A DNA stretch of 51,695 nucleotides from an uncultured Prevotellaceae bacterium (GCA_900317305.1 ONGG01000018.1:1-51695); one strand, 5' to 3'. Positions 39,324 to 47,550 are shown, counted from the first letter of the stretch. Translations and numbers: made by a program. Notes: a model not told the origin generated them from the sequence alone.

Positions 39324-39962
39324 TCATTCCTCCATCCACTTCATATACTCGTCATAGGGGATGAAGCGGGCACCCATCGACCTGAGATGCGGTGTCTCGA
39401 GCTGGCAGTCGATGATTCCCAAATGGTTCTCCTCCATTCGCCGTGCCAGAGAGATGAGGGCGAGTTTGCTGGCGCTGGGCACCAGCGAGAACATGCTCTC
39501 GCCGATGAACGAGCGGCCGTGCAACACACCATAGAGTCCGCCCACCATGCGGTCGCCTTCCCACACCTCCACACTCATGGCATGGCCTAAATGGTGCAGT
39601 TGGGTATATGCCGCAATCATGTCCTCTCCCAGCCAAGCCCCTTTCTCGTCGATACGCAACTCGCTGCAATGACGTATGGTCTGTTCGAAATCGGTGTTGT
39701 AGCGCACCTCATACAGGTTTTTCCGCATGAGGGTGCGCATGGAGTGCGACACATGAATCTCATTGGGGAAGATGACAAAGCGCTGCAGCGGACAAAACCA
39801 CATAATGTCGCTGTCGCGGAAAGAGAACCACGGGAAGATGCCATGGCCATAGGCCAGCAGCAGCCTGTCGGTGGAGAGGTCTCCGCCCACGGCAATCAGT
39901 CCGTCGGGCTCGCCTCCGTATGGGCTGGGGAAAATCAGTCGTTCGTCAAGCCGGTATACCAT
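39324..39962 (-). CDS. aat: Leucyl/phenylalanyl-tRNA--protein transferase
   Basis: 212 residues. It adds Leu or Phe from aminoacyl-tRNA to proteins with N-terminal Arg or Lys, creating N-degrons read by ClpS. Seen: FPSPYGGEPDGLIAVGGDLS, LLLAYGHGIFPWF, MWFCPLQRFV, GAWLGEDMIAAYTQLHHLGHAMSVE, VGGLYGVLHGRSFIGESMFS, and IIDCQLETPHLRSMGA, all diagnostic of the family. It follows clpS and clpA on the same strand, separated from clpA by 154 bases that hold a dispersed repeat. Confidence 0.96.
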   Translation of the reverse strand: MVYRLDERLIFPSPYGGEPDGLIAVGGDLSTDRLLLAYGHGIFPWFSFRDSDIMWFCPLQRFVIFPNEIHVSHSMRTLMRKNLYEVRYNTDFEQTIRHCSELRIDEKGAWLGEDMIAAYTQLHHLGHAMSVEVWEGDRMVGGLYGVLHGRSFIGESMFSLVPSASKLALISLARRMEENHLGIIDCQLETPHLRSMGARFIPYDEYMKWMEE

Positions 39963-39985
39963 TGTCTTATTCTTTTTCTTTTTGG

Positions 39986-40090
39986 GGAGTTCAGAAGTTC
40001 AGGAGTTCAGGAGTTCAGACAATAGTCCGAATTCACTTCGGTAGGCTCAATGGCTGTTGGCTGTGGTAATGTCTGAACTTCTGAACTCCT
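39986..40090. repeat. Dispersed palindrome-ended intergenic repeat, copy C
   Basis: The reverse complement of this stretch matches copy A (22755-22859) through the core: CAGACATTACCACAGC, AACAGCCAT, GAGCCTA and GTGAATTCGGACTATT. The GGAGTTCAG/AAGTTCAG units form complementary ends. It lies between clpA and aat. Confidence 0.85.
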
Positions 40091-40116
40091 CTCCACTTGC
40101 AAAAAGTGGAATAATC

Positions 40117-42375
40117 TTATATTTCCAGTTTCAGTTTTTCATCCTCGACGATGAGCCTCACCTCGCCGCCATCCTTCAGTCTGCCGAAGAGAATCTCGCG
40201 CATGAGCAACGGCTTGAGGTCGCGGGCGATGACGCGGTCGAGCTCACGGGCACCATACTCACGGGTGAATCCTTTTTCGAGGAGCATCAGCCGGGCCTCG
40301 TCGGTCAGGGTCATGTTCACCTTCCTTGCCACGAGGCGGCCGTTCAGCTCGCGCAACTTCTTGTCGAGAATCATGCCCGCCATGGTGCGGTCCATATCGT
40401 TGAACACCACGGTGGCCGAGAGCCTGTTGATGAACTCGGGCTTGAACGTCTTCTTCACCTGCCGCAGCATCGCCTCGCCCGCCGGCACGGAGTTGCCAAA
40501 GCCCACCGAGGCTTGCTTGGCATATTGTGCCCCGGCGTTGGAGGTCATCACGAGCACCACGTTGCGGAAGTCGGCCTTCCGCCCGCGGTTGTCGGTGAGC
40601 CGGGCATAGTCCATCACCTGCAGCAGGATGTTGTAGATATCGGAATGGGCCTTCTCTATCTCGTCGAGCAAGAGCACGCAGTTGGGCGTCTTGCGTATGG
40701 CGTCGGTGAGCAGGCCGCCATCCTCGTAGCCCACATATCCTGCTGGCGAGCCGATAAGTTTGGCCACGGTGTGCTTCTCGGTATACTCACTCATGTCGAA
40801 CCTCACCAGGGCGATACCCAGTTCGCGTGCCAGCACCCGCGCCACCTCGGTCTTTCCCACGCCTGTGGGACCCACGAAGAGGAGCGATGCGAGCGGCTTC
40901 TCGTCGTCGAGGAGGCCTGCCTTCGACATCTGCACGGCCTCCACCACCTGGCGCACGGCCTCGTCCTGTCCGTAGATGCTGGCCTCCATCCTCGCCCTGA
41001 GGGTCTCGAGGTGCTCGTTGTCGTCTTCCTTCATGGCCATGGCATCCACCTTGCACACCTTGGCCAGCACATCGCTGACGAGCTGCTTGTCGACCACCGT
41101 CGACCCGTCTTCGGCGGGATGCAGCTCACGGTAGGCCCCGGCCTCGTCGATGAGGTCGATGGCCTTGTCGGGCAAGAACCGGTCGTTCACATACTTGGCG
41201 CTGGCCTTTACGGCATATTCTATCACCTCGTCGGGATAGGTGACATGGTGGAACTCCTCGTACTTGGCTTTCAGCCCCTGGAGGATGCGGATGGTCTCGT
41301 CAACCGACGGCTCGTCGATGTCGATTTGCTGGAACCGGCGCACGATGCCCTTGCTCTTGGAGAAGAACCGGTTGTACTCATCGTAGGTGGTGGCACCGAT
41401 AAACCGGATGTCGCCACCCTCGAGATAAGGTTTGAGCATGTTGGAGGCATCCATTGAGCCGTCGCTGGTGCGCCCGGCACCCACGAGGTTGTGTATCTCG
41501 TCGATATAGACGATGGCATTGCCCTCCTTGCGGGCACCCTCCATGATGAGTTTAACCCGTTTCTCGAAATCACCCCTGAACTGCGTTCCGGCCAATAGCG
41601 AGCCGAGGTCGAGCTGGTAGATATGACTGCCTTTCAGGCGCTCAGGCACCTTGCCCTCGACGATGCGCTGGGCCAGTCCATAGACCAAGGCCGTCTTTCC
41701 CACGCCCGACTCACCCACATGCAGCGGGTTGTTCTTCTCCTTGCGGCAGAGCACCTGGATGGTGCGCTCCAACTCCGCCTCGCGGCCTATCAGCGGGTTG
41801 TGCTGTGCCACCAGGTCGTTGAGGCACACCACCTGCGAGCGCCATGTCTTGTCGGCCACCTCGGTGGCCTCTCCCGGGAGCGCCTGCTCCTCGTCGGGTG
41901 TCTCGTCGTCTTCCACGATATAGTCGTCGCTGCCACCATATTCGGAGATGACATTGCTGAGGAAGCCCTGCACATCGTGGTTCACTGCCTTGGTGAGCAA
42001 GTAGGCCGCCTGCGAGTTGGGCAACTGGAGCATGGCCATCACGAGATGGGGCACGTCGAGCTGCTTGGCCGACGAGTTGATCACATACTGATAAGCCAGG
42101 CCGAGAAGCTGGTCGAGTTGCGTCGATGGCGACATCTCATATTCCACCTCTTCGGGAACCTGCTCCTGACTGGCCAGGAAATCCCTCACCTCACTCTCGA
42201 GGGCTGTGGGATTGCCCCCACTGTAAGACAGTGCCTTGCGGAACGGCATCTGAGCCAACATCGCCAAGAGCATGTGCTCGGGCATGAAGAACTCGTGCCG
42301 CATACGCTTGGCCGTATTGGTGAGCTGGTTGATGACCGTGTTCACGTCATCGCTATGTTGAAGTTTCTTGGGCAT
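40117..42375 (-). CDS. clpA: ATP-dependent Clp protease ATP-binding subunit ClpA
   Basis: 752 residues, normal for ClpA. It unfolds substrates and feeds them to ClpP. An N-terminal double Clp-N repeat (~1-145; HEFFMPEHMLLAML) binds ClpS. AAA+ module 1 has Walker A VGESGVGKT (221-228) and Walker B IVYIDEIH; module 2 has GPTGVGKT (502-509) and VLLLDEIEKAH. No long middle domain, which separates it from ClpB/ClpC. VGF at 624-626 is the likely ClpP-docking tripeptide. It begins 3 bases after clpS. A small stem (TCCACTT/AAGTGGA) lies just past the stop, without a T-run. Confidence 0.96.
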   Translation of the reverse strand: MPKKLQHSDDVNTVINQLTNTAKRMRHEFFMPEHMLLAMLAQMPFRKALSYSGGNPTALESEVRDFLASQEQVPEEVEYEMSPSTQLDQLLGLAYQYVINSSAKQLDVPHLVMAMLQLPNSQAAYLLTKAVNHDVQGFLSNVISEYGGSDDYIVEDDETPDEEQALPGEATEVADKTWRSQVVCLNDLVAQHNPLIGREAELERTIQVLCRKEKNNPLHVGESGVGKTALVYGLAQRIVEGKVPERLKGSHIYQLDLGSLLAGTQFRGDFEKRVKLIMEGARKEGNAIVYIDEIHNLVGAGRTSDGSMDASNMLKPYLEGGDIRFIGATTYDEYNRFFSKSKGIVRRFQQIDIDEPSVDETIRILQGLKAKYEEFHHVTYPDEVIEYAVKASAKYVNDRFLPDKAIDLIDEAGAYRELHPAEDGSTVVDKQLVSDVLAKVCKVDAMAMKEDDNEHLETLRARMEASIYGQDEAVRQVVEAVQMSKAGLLDDEKPLASLLFVGPTGVGKTEVARVLARELGIALVRFDMSEYTEKHTVAKLIGSPAGYVGYEDGGLLTDAIRKTPNCVLLLDEIEKAHSDIYNILLQVMDYARLTDNRGRKADFRNVVLVMTSNAGAQYAKQASVGFGNSVPAGEAMLRQVKKTFKPEFINRLSATVVFNDMDRTMAGMILDKKLRELNGRLVARKVNMTLTDEARLMLLEKGFTREYGARELDRVIARDLKPLLMREILFGRLKDGGEVRLIVEDEKLKLEI

Positions 42376-42378
42376 GGG

Positions 42379-42681
42379 CTAATCGGGTAAATAAGTTAGA
42401 CGTAAAGGGTGGCCCTCCTCGCGGGCCATGGCGGTGGCGCGCCTCACCTTCGAGACAGCGATGTCGTAGCTGTAGACACCCACCACGGCCTTGTCGCTGT
42501 GGTGCACCTTGAGCATGAGCCGCTCGGCCTCGTCCTTGTTTTTGTAGAACACGGTGATGAGCAACTTCACCACGAAATCCATAGGTGTGAAGTCGTCGTT
42601 GTGGATGTATACCTTGTACCGTTTCGGTTCGCTCACATCGACACGCTGCCGTTCGAGCACGGAGGATTGCTGTTTAGCCAT
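42379..42681 (-). CDS. clpS: ATP-dependent Clp protease adaptor ClpS
   Basis: 100 residues. It recognises N-terminal Leu, Phe, Tyr or Trp and delivers such proteins to ClpA. Seen: YKVYIHNDDFTPMDFVVKLL (the ND(D/E)(Y/F)T.M.FV block with substrate-pocket residues) and MLKVHHSDKAVVGVYSYDIA (VH..G.AV.G.Y..). The N-terminal tail of ~20 residues fits the flexible tail family members insert into ClpA. First gene of the clpS-clpA(-aat) set. Confidence 0.96.
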   Translation of the reverse strand: MAKQQSSVLERQRVDVSEPKRYKVYIHNDDFTPMDFVVKLLITVFYKNKDEAERLMLKVHHSDKAVVGVYSYDIAVSKVRRATAMAREEGHPLRLTYLPD

Positions 42682-42809
42682 AAGCTGTGTTTTTTATGAA
42701 AAGCCATGGTCGTGAGATGAAAATGGCCACCGATAAATGTTGCTGCAAAAACTGCGCCAAAAAGGCCGGCACGAAAAGATGCACCGGGTTTTCTACGCCA
42801 GTGACGCCC

Positions 42810-44171
42810 TCACTCCGCATCCTCGCACACCATCTCGGGCCGTGCGTCGGGGTGGGCGGTGAGAATGCGGACATTGTCGAAGCGCACATTCCGGGCATGG
42901 CGCACGAAGAAACCCTTGGCAGGCAAGTCACCCCACATCGTGGCCTCAGGATACTCGGCCTCCTTCTCGTCGGCCGCCTGGCGGCGAATCTCGTCCAGGG
43001 CAGACTCCTCCACCCCTCCCTGATGATGGATGGTGACATCGCTCACCCACACGTTCTCCACAGGATGGCCGGGCAAGCCGGTCACCGAACAGCCCATCCG
43101 TCCCGCATTGTGCACCATGAAGCGAGAGATGGAGACCCCGGAGATGCGCCCCACCTGCTCCACGCGCTGTCCCTCGCGGTAGCCACGGGCCCTATTGCCC
43201 AGCCTAACGAAAATGGGGGCCTCGGTACCCTCGACGGTGAAGTCGGAGACGCTCACGTTCTCCATCACCCCGCCATCTACGATCTCGAGCGACAATGCCG
43301 ACGACCCTATCCATTGGCCGAAGAACTTCTCGCGCTGGTCGTCGCTGGGCTTCACCACGATGCCCGAGATGCTGATGTTGCGGAACCCTCCATTGGTCTC
43401 GGTGCCCAGTTTCACGGCGTTGCAATGGCTCGACACCACGCAGTCGGCGATGCGGATGTTCTCGCACAGCCGTGGCGACGTGCTCTTCAGGGTGATGCCA
43501 TCGTCGTCGCTGTCGGCCATCAGACCCCGCACCAGCACGTTGTGACACCCGTCGATATCAAGGGCGTCGTTGTTGTAGTTGTTGCGGTTCTGCACCACGA
43601 TGCCCTCTATGCGCACATTGTCACAAGCCAGATAGTGCTGCATCCAACAGCCCGAGTTGCGCAGGGTGATGCCCCTCACCGTGATATCGCGGCACTGGAT
43701 GAAGCGCAGCAAGTGTGGCCGGGTGATGCCCTCGTCGTTCCACGACTGCTTCACGAAAGCCCTTCCGCGCCCGTCGATGGTGCCCTCGCCGTCGATGGTC
43801 ACCCGCTCCACGCTGTCGGCATAGATGAGCTGCACAGTCTGGGTCTGCGTGCGGAGCGACACATACGACGACCGCATAGGCTTGTAGTCGGCCAGCGAAG
43901 TGCTGCCATAGAGCGTGGCACCATTCTCCAGATAGAGGTGCACGTCGGACCGGAGTTCGATGGAGCCGATTTTATAACTGCCCGTGGGCACCACCACACG
44001 CCCTCCGCCCTCCTTGGCGCAGCGGTCGATGGCCGCCTGCAAGGCGGTGGTACTGAGCACGCAGGTGTCGCTCACGGCACCGAAATCACGGATGTTATAA
44101 TCGTTTCCCCACAAGGGTAAGGCCGTCAGCAAGAGAGCGAGGCCCGTGACAAGGAAATGTATCTTTCGCAT
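42810..44171 (-). CDS. GH28 family polygalacturonase/rhamnogalacturonase-like enzyme, exported
   Basis: 453 residues from ATG giving MRKIHFLVTGLALLLTALPLWG, a signal peptide; a 41-residue in-frame extension upstream crosses the promoter and is rejected. NDYNIRDFGAVSD and LQAAIDRCAKEGGGRVVVPTG are the usual pectate-lyase-fold/GH28 start, followed by a right-handed beta-helix. Catalytic Asp candidates lie in NNDALDIDG (Asp205/207) and SDDDGITLK (Asp222-224). Where polygalacturonases have GHG, this has SSHCNAVKLGTET, as in rhamnogalacturonan-type members. It probably cleaves pectic backbone. The only other carbohydrate genes nearby are the GH2 and GH51 genes ~5-9 kb away. Confidence 0.9.
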   Translation of the reverse strand: MRKIHFLVTGLALLLTALPLWGNDYNIRDFGAVSDTCVLSTTALQAAIDRCAKEGGGRVVVPTGSYKIGSIELRSDVHLYLENGATLYGSTSLADYKPMRSSYVSLRTQTQTVQLIYADSVERVTIDGEGTIDGRGRAFVKQSWNDEGITRPHLLRFIQCRDITVRGITLRNSGCWMQHYLACDNVRIEGIVVQNRNNYNNDALDIDGCHNVLVRGLMADSDDDGITLKSTSPRLCENIRIADCVVSSHCNAVKLGTETNGGFRNISISGIVVKPSDDQREKFFGQWIGSSALSLEIVDGGVMENVSVSDFTVEGTEAPIFVRLGNRARGYREGQRVEQVGRISGVSISRFMVHNAGRMGCSVTGLPGHPVENVWVSDVTIHHQGGVEESALDEIRRQAADEKEAEYPEATMWGDLPAKGFFVRHARNVRFDNVRILTAHPDARPEMVCEDAE

Positions 44172-44175
44172 ACAA

Positions 44176-44207
44176 CAAAGGTAGTGCAAATCGGGAGGAT
44201 ATGCAAA
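44176..44207 (-). promoter_or_regulatory. Complete Bacteroidetes-type promoter for GH28
   Basis: On the minus strand TTTG (44204-44207), 20 bases, then TACCTTTG (44176-44183): both the -33 and -7 elements at correct spacing. Only four bases separate the -7 element from the ATG, so the transcript would start at or next to the start codon. Confidence 0.7.
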
Positions 44208-44281
44208 CAAAATATGGATTTTTTGTACACGTTTACGACAAAAACCACAACGATTCTCTTGTTTATTTCTCAATAAAACTG

Positions 44282-44289
44282 TAATTTCG
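44282..44289 (+). promoter_or_regulatory. Putative -7-like element for the PAP2 gene
   Basis: TAATTTCG differs from TAnnTTTG at one position, 29 bases before the ATG in AT-rich sequence. Confidence 0.4.
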
Positions 44290-44318
44290 CACACAGAACC
44301 GACATAAACCTACTTTTC

Positions 44319-46106
44319 ATGAAAAAAATCTTAGTCACCCTGGTCTTTGCCGCCACGGCCTTCATGGCAGGGGCACAAACCTACAACGACTTGAAAAACA
44401 TCGTGGAAGGCCCAACACCCGAATCCACGCTGCAACTCATGCAGACCGACACTATCCAGCATCTCATGGCCCTCTCCAACGAGGCCCAATACCGTGAGGA
44501 CCAGCGCCGCAGGGTTCGCCTCGCCTACCCTGCTCCACTGACCGCCCTCACCTCGGCTTCCGCTGCCGGTACCTATAGCCTTCCCTCCGCCAATCCAGAC
44601 ACCCAGAATGAGATCAACTACGAGCCGCTCGACGACATCTCATGGGTAGGCGTTCCCCTGTTTTTGGCTGGCATCATCGCCAAGAGCGAGAAAGAGGCGT
44701 TCAGGCAAGACTACAAGAACTCGCCTGCCAGCACCCGTCTGCTCACCGATTTCAAGACCCACATCGACGACTACAGTCAGTTTTTCTCGCCAGCGCTCAC
44801 CATTGGCCTGAAGTTAGGGGGTGTGGAGGGCCGCTCCGATTGGACACGCACGCTGGTTTCGGCCGCCATGTCGTATGGACTGATGGCCGGCTTTGTGAAC
44901 GGCATCAAATACACCGCCTCTGAGATGCGCCCCGACGGCAGCACCGCCAACTCATGGCCCTCGGGCCATACCGCCACGGCCTTCGTTGGCGCCACCATCC
45001 TCCACAAGGAATACGGAATGACCCGCTCGCCCTGGTTTTCGGTGGCGGGCTATGGCGTGGCCACTGCCACCGGCATCATGCGCGTGCTCAACAACCGCCA
45101 CTGGGTGAGCGACGTGCTCTCTGGCGCCGGCATCGGTATCATGTCGGGCGAGCTGGCCTACATGCTGAGTGACTTCATCTACAAGGACCGCCATTTGCTC
45201 CGCGGCCCCATCACCACACGCCCCGACCTCACCCGAAAGCACCCTTCATTCTTCGACGTGTCGATGGGTATTGGCTTCGGAAGCAAGAACCTCGACTTTT
45301 TCGATGAAGATGAAGATGAGGCCATCCATCTTAAATTCCGGTCGGCCACCTCGGTACAGGTCGAAGGAGCCTACTTCCTCAACAATTTCGTGGGTGTTGG
45401 TGGACGTCTTCGCGTCCGCACCTCCCCCATCAAGGGATGGAACGACTTCATGAAATTGGCTGAGGTCGATGCCCAGGAAACGATGGATGAGCTGAAAGCC
45501 TTGGAAGAAGATGCTACCGACTTAATTATCGATGGAAAACTGACCAACATGATTGAAGAGAAGCGGATTTCGATTGAGAGCGACCACCTGACGGAGTTTG
45601 CCGGCGACGTGGGTCTCTATTTCAATATTCCTATCAACGACCATCTGGCCATAGGCACTAAAGCGCTCATCGGACGCAGCATCATGCAGTCGCTTGACAT
45701 TGAGGCTAAATTCATGGGCCAGGTCAAAGGTCTCGACTACGACATCAACATACGCGACCGTTTTATTGAAGACATCAACCTCATCCGTTTTTACGACACC
45801 GACGAATCATACGAAACCCAATGGGACTACCTAAGTGTCTCGGGTGACAACAGCACGAAATGGGGCACCGGCATATCCATTTCCTACGCCTACCGCAACA
45901 ATTTCTGCTGGAAACTGTACTGCGACTACGACTACACCCGCAAGAACTACACGTTCACTTACGACCCCGCCAATTATCTTAATGATGCGTGTCCGGAACT
46001 CTATGCACTCTATAATTTCATGAACGAAACGGCCAAAACCGAGATTCACCAGAAGAAAGACATGCACCAATTCGTGATTGGCGCCTCTCTATCGATACAA
46101 TTCTAA
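44319..46106 (+). CDS. PAP2-superfamily phosphatase with C-terminal outer-membrane-barrel-like half
   Basis: 595 residues with signal peptide MKKILVTLVFAATAFMAGAQ. The PAP2 motifs are complete: KYTASEMRP (Lys197, Arg204), SWPSGHT (214-217), and RVLNNRHWVSD (Arg255, His261, Asp265), within hydrophobic segments from ~108 to 285. Such enzymes dephosphorylate lipid phosphates such as undecaprenyl diphosphate or lipid A. Residues ~310-595 alternate like beta-barrel strands (VQVEGAYFLNNFVGVGGRLRVR, GISISYAYRNNFCWKLYCDYDY) and end FVIGASLSIQF with a terminal Phe, the usual outer-membrane barrel signature. A charged helix interrupts at ~380-420. Substrate and final location are uncertain. The nitroreductase gene follows after 19 bases. 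Confidence 0.85.
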   Translation: MKKILVTLVFAATAFMAGAQTYNDLKNIVEGPTPESTLQLMQTDTIQHLMALSNEAQYREDQRRRVRLAYPAPLTALTSASAAGTYSLPSANPDTQNEINYEPLDDISWVGVPLFLAGIIAKSEKEAFRQDYKNSPASTRLLTDFKTHIDDYSQFFSPALTIGLKLGGVEGRSDWTRTLVSAAMSYGLMAGFVNGIKYTASEMRPDGSTANSWPSGHTATAFVGATILHKEYGMTRSPWFSVAGYGVATATGIMRVLNNRHWVSDVLSGAGIGIMSGELAYMLSDFIYKDRHLLRGPITTRPDLTRKHPSFFDVSMGIGFGSKNLDFFDEDEDEAIHLKFRSATSVQVEGAYFLNNFVGVGGRLRVRTSPIKGWNDFMKLAEVDAQETMDELKALEEDATDLIIDGKLTNMIEEKRISIESDHLTEFAGDVGLYFNIPINDHLAIGTKALIGRSIMQSLDIEAKFMGQVKGLDYDINIRDRFIEDINLIRFYDTDESYETQWDYLSVSGDNSTKWGTGISISYAYRNNFCWKLYCDYDYTRKNYTFTYDPANYLNDACPELYALYNFMNETAKTEIHQKKDMHQFVIGASLSIQF

Positions 46107-46125
46107 TTACCAATTCAAGAAAAAA

Positions 46126-46746
46126 ATGATGAAAAAATTAATGTTTACCCTCATGTTGGCGGCAGTGGCTGTCAACATGAACGCACAGGAAGTGAAGCAA
46201 CTTCCCCAGCCCGACATGCAACTCAGCGTGACACTGACCGAAGCACTGCAGAAACGTCGGTCGGACCGTGAATACAATGCCGACCGGGACATCACCGACC
46301 AGCAACTCTCCCAGATTCTTTGGGCCGCCTGTGGTGTGAACCGCCCCGACAAGAAATTGCTGACCATCCCCACGGCCATCAATGCCCAAGACATCCAGGT
46401 GTATGTGTGCCGCAAAGACGGCGTAGCCCTTTACCAGCCCTATGACAACACGCTGAAGAAAGTGAGCGGCGAGGACATCAGGCCCCTGCTTGCTGAGCGG
46501 CAGCAGAACATGAAGAATGCGCCTGTATTCCTCCTGATTGTAAGCGACCAGGAGAAATTCCGTCATAATGCTGAGGTGTATGGAGCCATGGATGCTGGAT
46601 ACGCCTCTCAGGACATCTGCCTGATGTGCGCGGCATTAGGCTTGAAGACGGTGCCTCGGGCGATGATGAACAAAGAAGCCGTGGCCAAGGCGCTCGGCCT
46701 AGGCGACAAGCAGATTCTCGAACTGAATCATCCCATCGGATATTAG
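46126..46746 (+). CDS. Exported nitroreductase-family flavoprotein
   Basis: 206 residues from ATG giving MMKKLMFTLMLAAVAVNMNAQ, a Sec-type signal peptide ending near NAQ; the second ATG is an equal choice. The mature part is a SagB/nitroreductase fold: LTEALQKRRSDREYNADRDITDQQLSQILWAACG with the FMN-binding RRSxRxY pattern, then VFLLIVSD, GAMDAGYASQDICLMCAALGL and ELNHPIGY. No twin-arginine pattern is seen, so cofactor loading would occur after export. It lies 19 bases after the PAP2 gene, probably the same transcript. Substrate unknown. Confidence 0.88.
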   Translation: MMKKLMFTLMLAAVAVNMNAQEVKQLPQPDMQLSVTLTEALQKRRSDREYNADRDITDQQLSQILWAACGVNRPDKKLLTIPTAINAQDIQVYVCRKDGVALYQPYDNTLKKVSGEDIRPLLAERQQNMKNAPVFLLIVSDQEKFRHNAEVYGAMDAGYASQDICLMCAALGLKTVPRAMMNKEAVAKALGLGDKQILELNHPIGY

Positions 46747-46748
46747 AT

Positions 46749-46774
46749 TGTTGGCGGGCGATTGCCCGCCAACA
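46749..46774. terminator. GC-rich hairpin between convergent genes
   Basis: An 11-bp stem (TGTTGGCGGGC / GCCCGCCAACA) with loop GATT, directly after the nitroreductase stop. No T-run on the plus side; it may act as a terminator or an mRNA-end stabiliser. Confidence 0.5.
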
Positions 46775-46791
46775 GCATTAAGAGCCCATTG

Positions 46792-47127
46792 TTATCTCTG
46801 TGTCCACTCGGCAGAGAGGTCGTCTCCCTCGTCGGTGACAGTGAGGTCGTAAACCACTTCTACGGAGTCGTTGACATGGCCTCTGAGCTCACCGATGTAA
46901 TTATTGTCGGACGTCGGGTTGAGGAATATGGTATCCACGACGAGCACTCGTCCGCTGTCTCTCTGTTCGGCAATCACCGATTCAGAGATGGTCTTGCTGA
47001 GTTTGTCGACCGACACCTCCCTTTTCTTGTTGCATGCCCCAAGGGTCATCAATGCCATCAACGCGACAAGGGTCCACCCTGCATGGTTGGAGATTCTCTT
47101 CAAGGTCTTTGTTATCATCTTTCTCAT
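46792..47127 (-). CDS. Small lipoprotein of unknown function
   Basis: 111 residues from ATG giving MRKMITKTLKRISNHAGW; a GTG two codons earlier or the Met at residue 4 could also start it. LVALMALMTLGAC is a hydrophobic stretch ending in a lipobox (Cys near residue 32), then NKKREVSVDKLSKTISESV. The short mature domain (VLVVDTIFLNPTSDNNYIGELRGHVNDSVEVVYDLTVTDEGDDLSAEW) looks all-beta. I recognise no family. It points toward the PAP2-nitroreductase pair (convergent) and has its own -7 box. Confidence 0.6.
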   Translation of the reverse strand: MRKMITKTLKRISNHAGWTLVALMALMTLGACNKKREVSVDKLSKTISESVIAEQRDSGRVLVVDTIFLNPTSDNNYIGELRGHVNDSVEVVYDLTVTDEGDDLSAEWTQR

Positions 47128-47169
47128 AACCACATGATTTGAATTAGGTTGACAGAATTCTTATTTCTG

Positions 47170-47177
47170 CAAAAGTA
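47170..47177 (-). promoter_or_regulatory. Putative -7 promoter element for the small lipoprotein
   Basis: TACTTTTG on the minus strand, 42 bases before the chosen ATG. Confidence 0.45.
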
Positions 47178-47209
47178 ATAAAAAATCTGACAACTAATGT
47201 ATTAGAGAG

Positions 47210-47340
47210 GAGAATGTTACGTCCAAGGTGGAGAATGTTACGTCCAAGGTGGAGAATGTTACGTCCAAGGTGGTGAATGTTACGCCCATTCGAGGAGAAT
47301 GTTACGCCCTTTCGAGAAGAATGTTACGCTTGCCTTTGAA
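47210..47340. repeat. Tandem repeat of 21-22 bases with core GAATGTTACG, six copies
   Basis: Copies begin near 47210, 47231, 47252, 47273, 47295 and 47317. Copies 1-3 are identical; copies 4-6 have drifted outside the core. Read on the plus strand, the core encodes ENVT in each copy, but the frame moves by one base at copy 5 and again at copy 6. No spacers lie between units, so this is not a CRISPR array. The repeat marks the left edge of the lower-GC region. Confidence 0.9.
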
Positions 47341-47550
47341 GAGGAGCGTGTCATGGAGGGCATTCCCGTAGGGAACAAGAGGCACGACGATGCCGCCAAT
47401 ATAGGAAACAGCTGCTTTGGGGCCGCGATTGCCGCCACAGAAAGACCTAAAAAGAAAAACAAAAAAGAAAAGGCCCCTTTAACCCCAAAAGAAAAAAATA
47501 AAATAAAAACTCCCCTACTACGTACGCGCGCGAAAGTAAACACGGCCTGA
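47299..47550 (+). pseudogene. Possible remnant of a small charged protein gene
   Basis: An 83-codon open frame begins inside the tandem repeat (MLRPFEKNVTLAFEEE), continues through MEGIPVGNKRHDDAANIG and ends in a Lys-rich stretch (RPKKKNKKEKAPLTPKEK). Repeated NVT-containing peptides followed by Lys-rich tails occur in C-terminal parts of some Bacteroidetes accessory-region proteins, as I recall, so this may be the tail of a decayed gene. There is no clear ribosome-binding site. The reading as a remnant is inference. Confidence 0.3.

Noticed and set aside
42687-44120. Plus-strand open frame starting with a Cys-rich stretch (MKMATDKCCCKNCAKK) between clpS and GH28
   Set aside because: The Cys-rich start is tempting as a metal-binding peptide, but the frame then runs antisense through GH28 with no support, and there is no ribosome-binding site or promoter evidence.
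47210-47340. CRISPR array
   Set aside because: Period is only 21-22 bases with no spacers; it is a simple tandem repeat.
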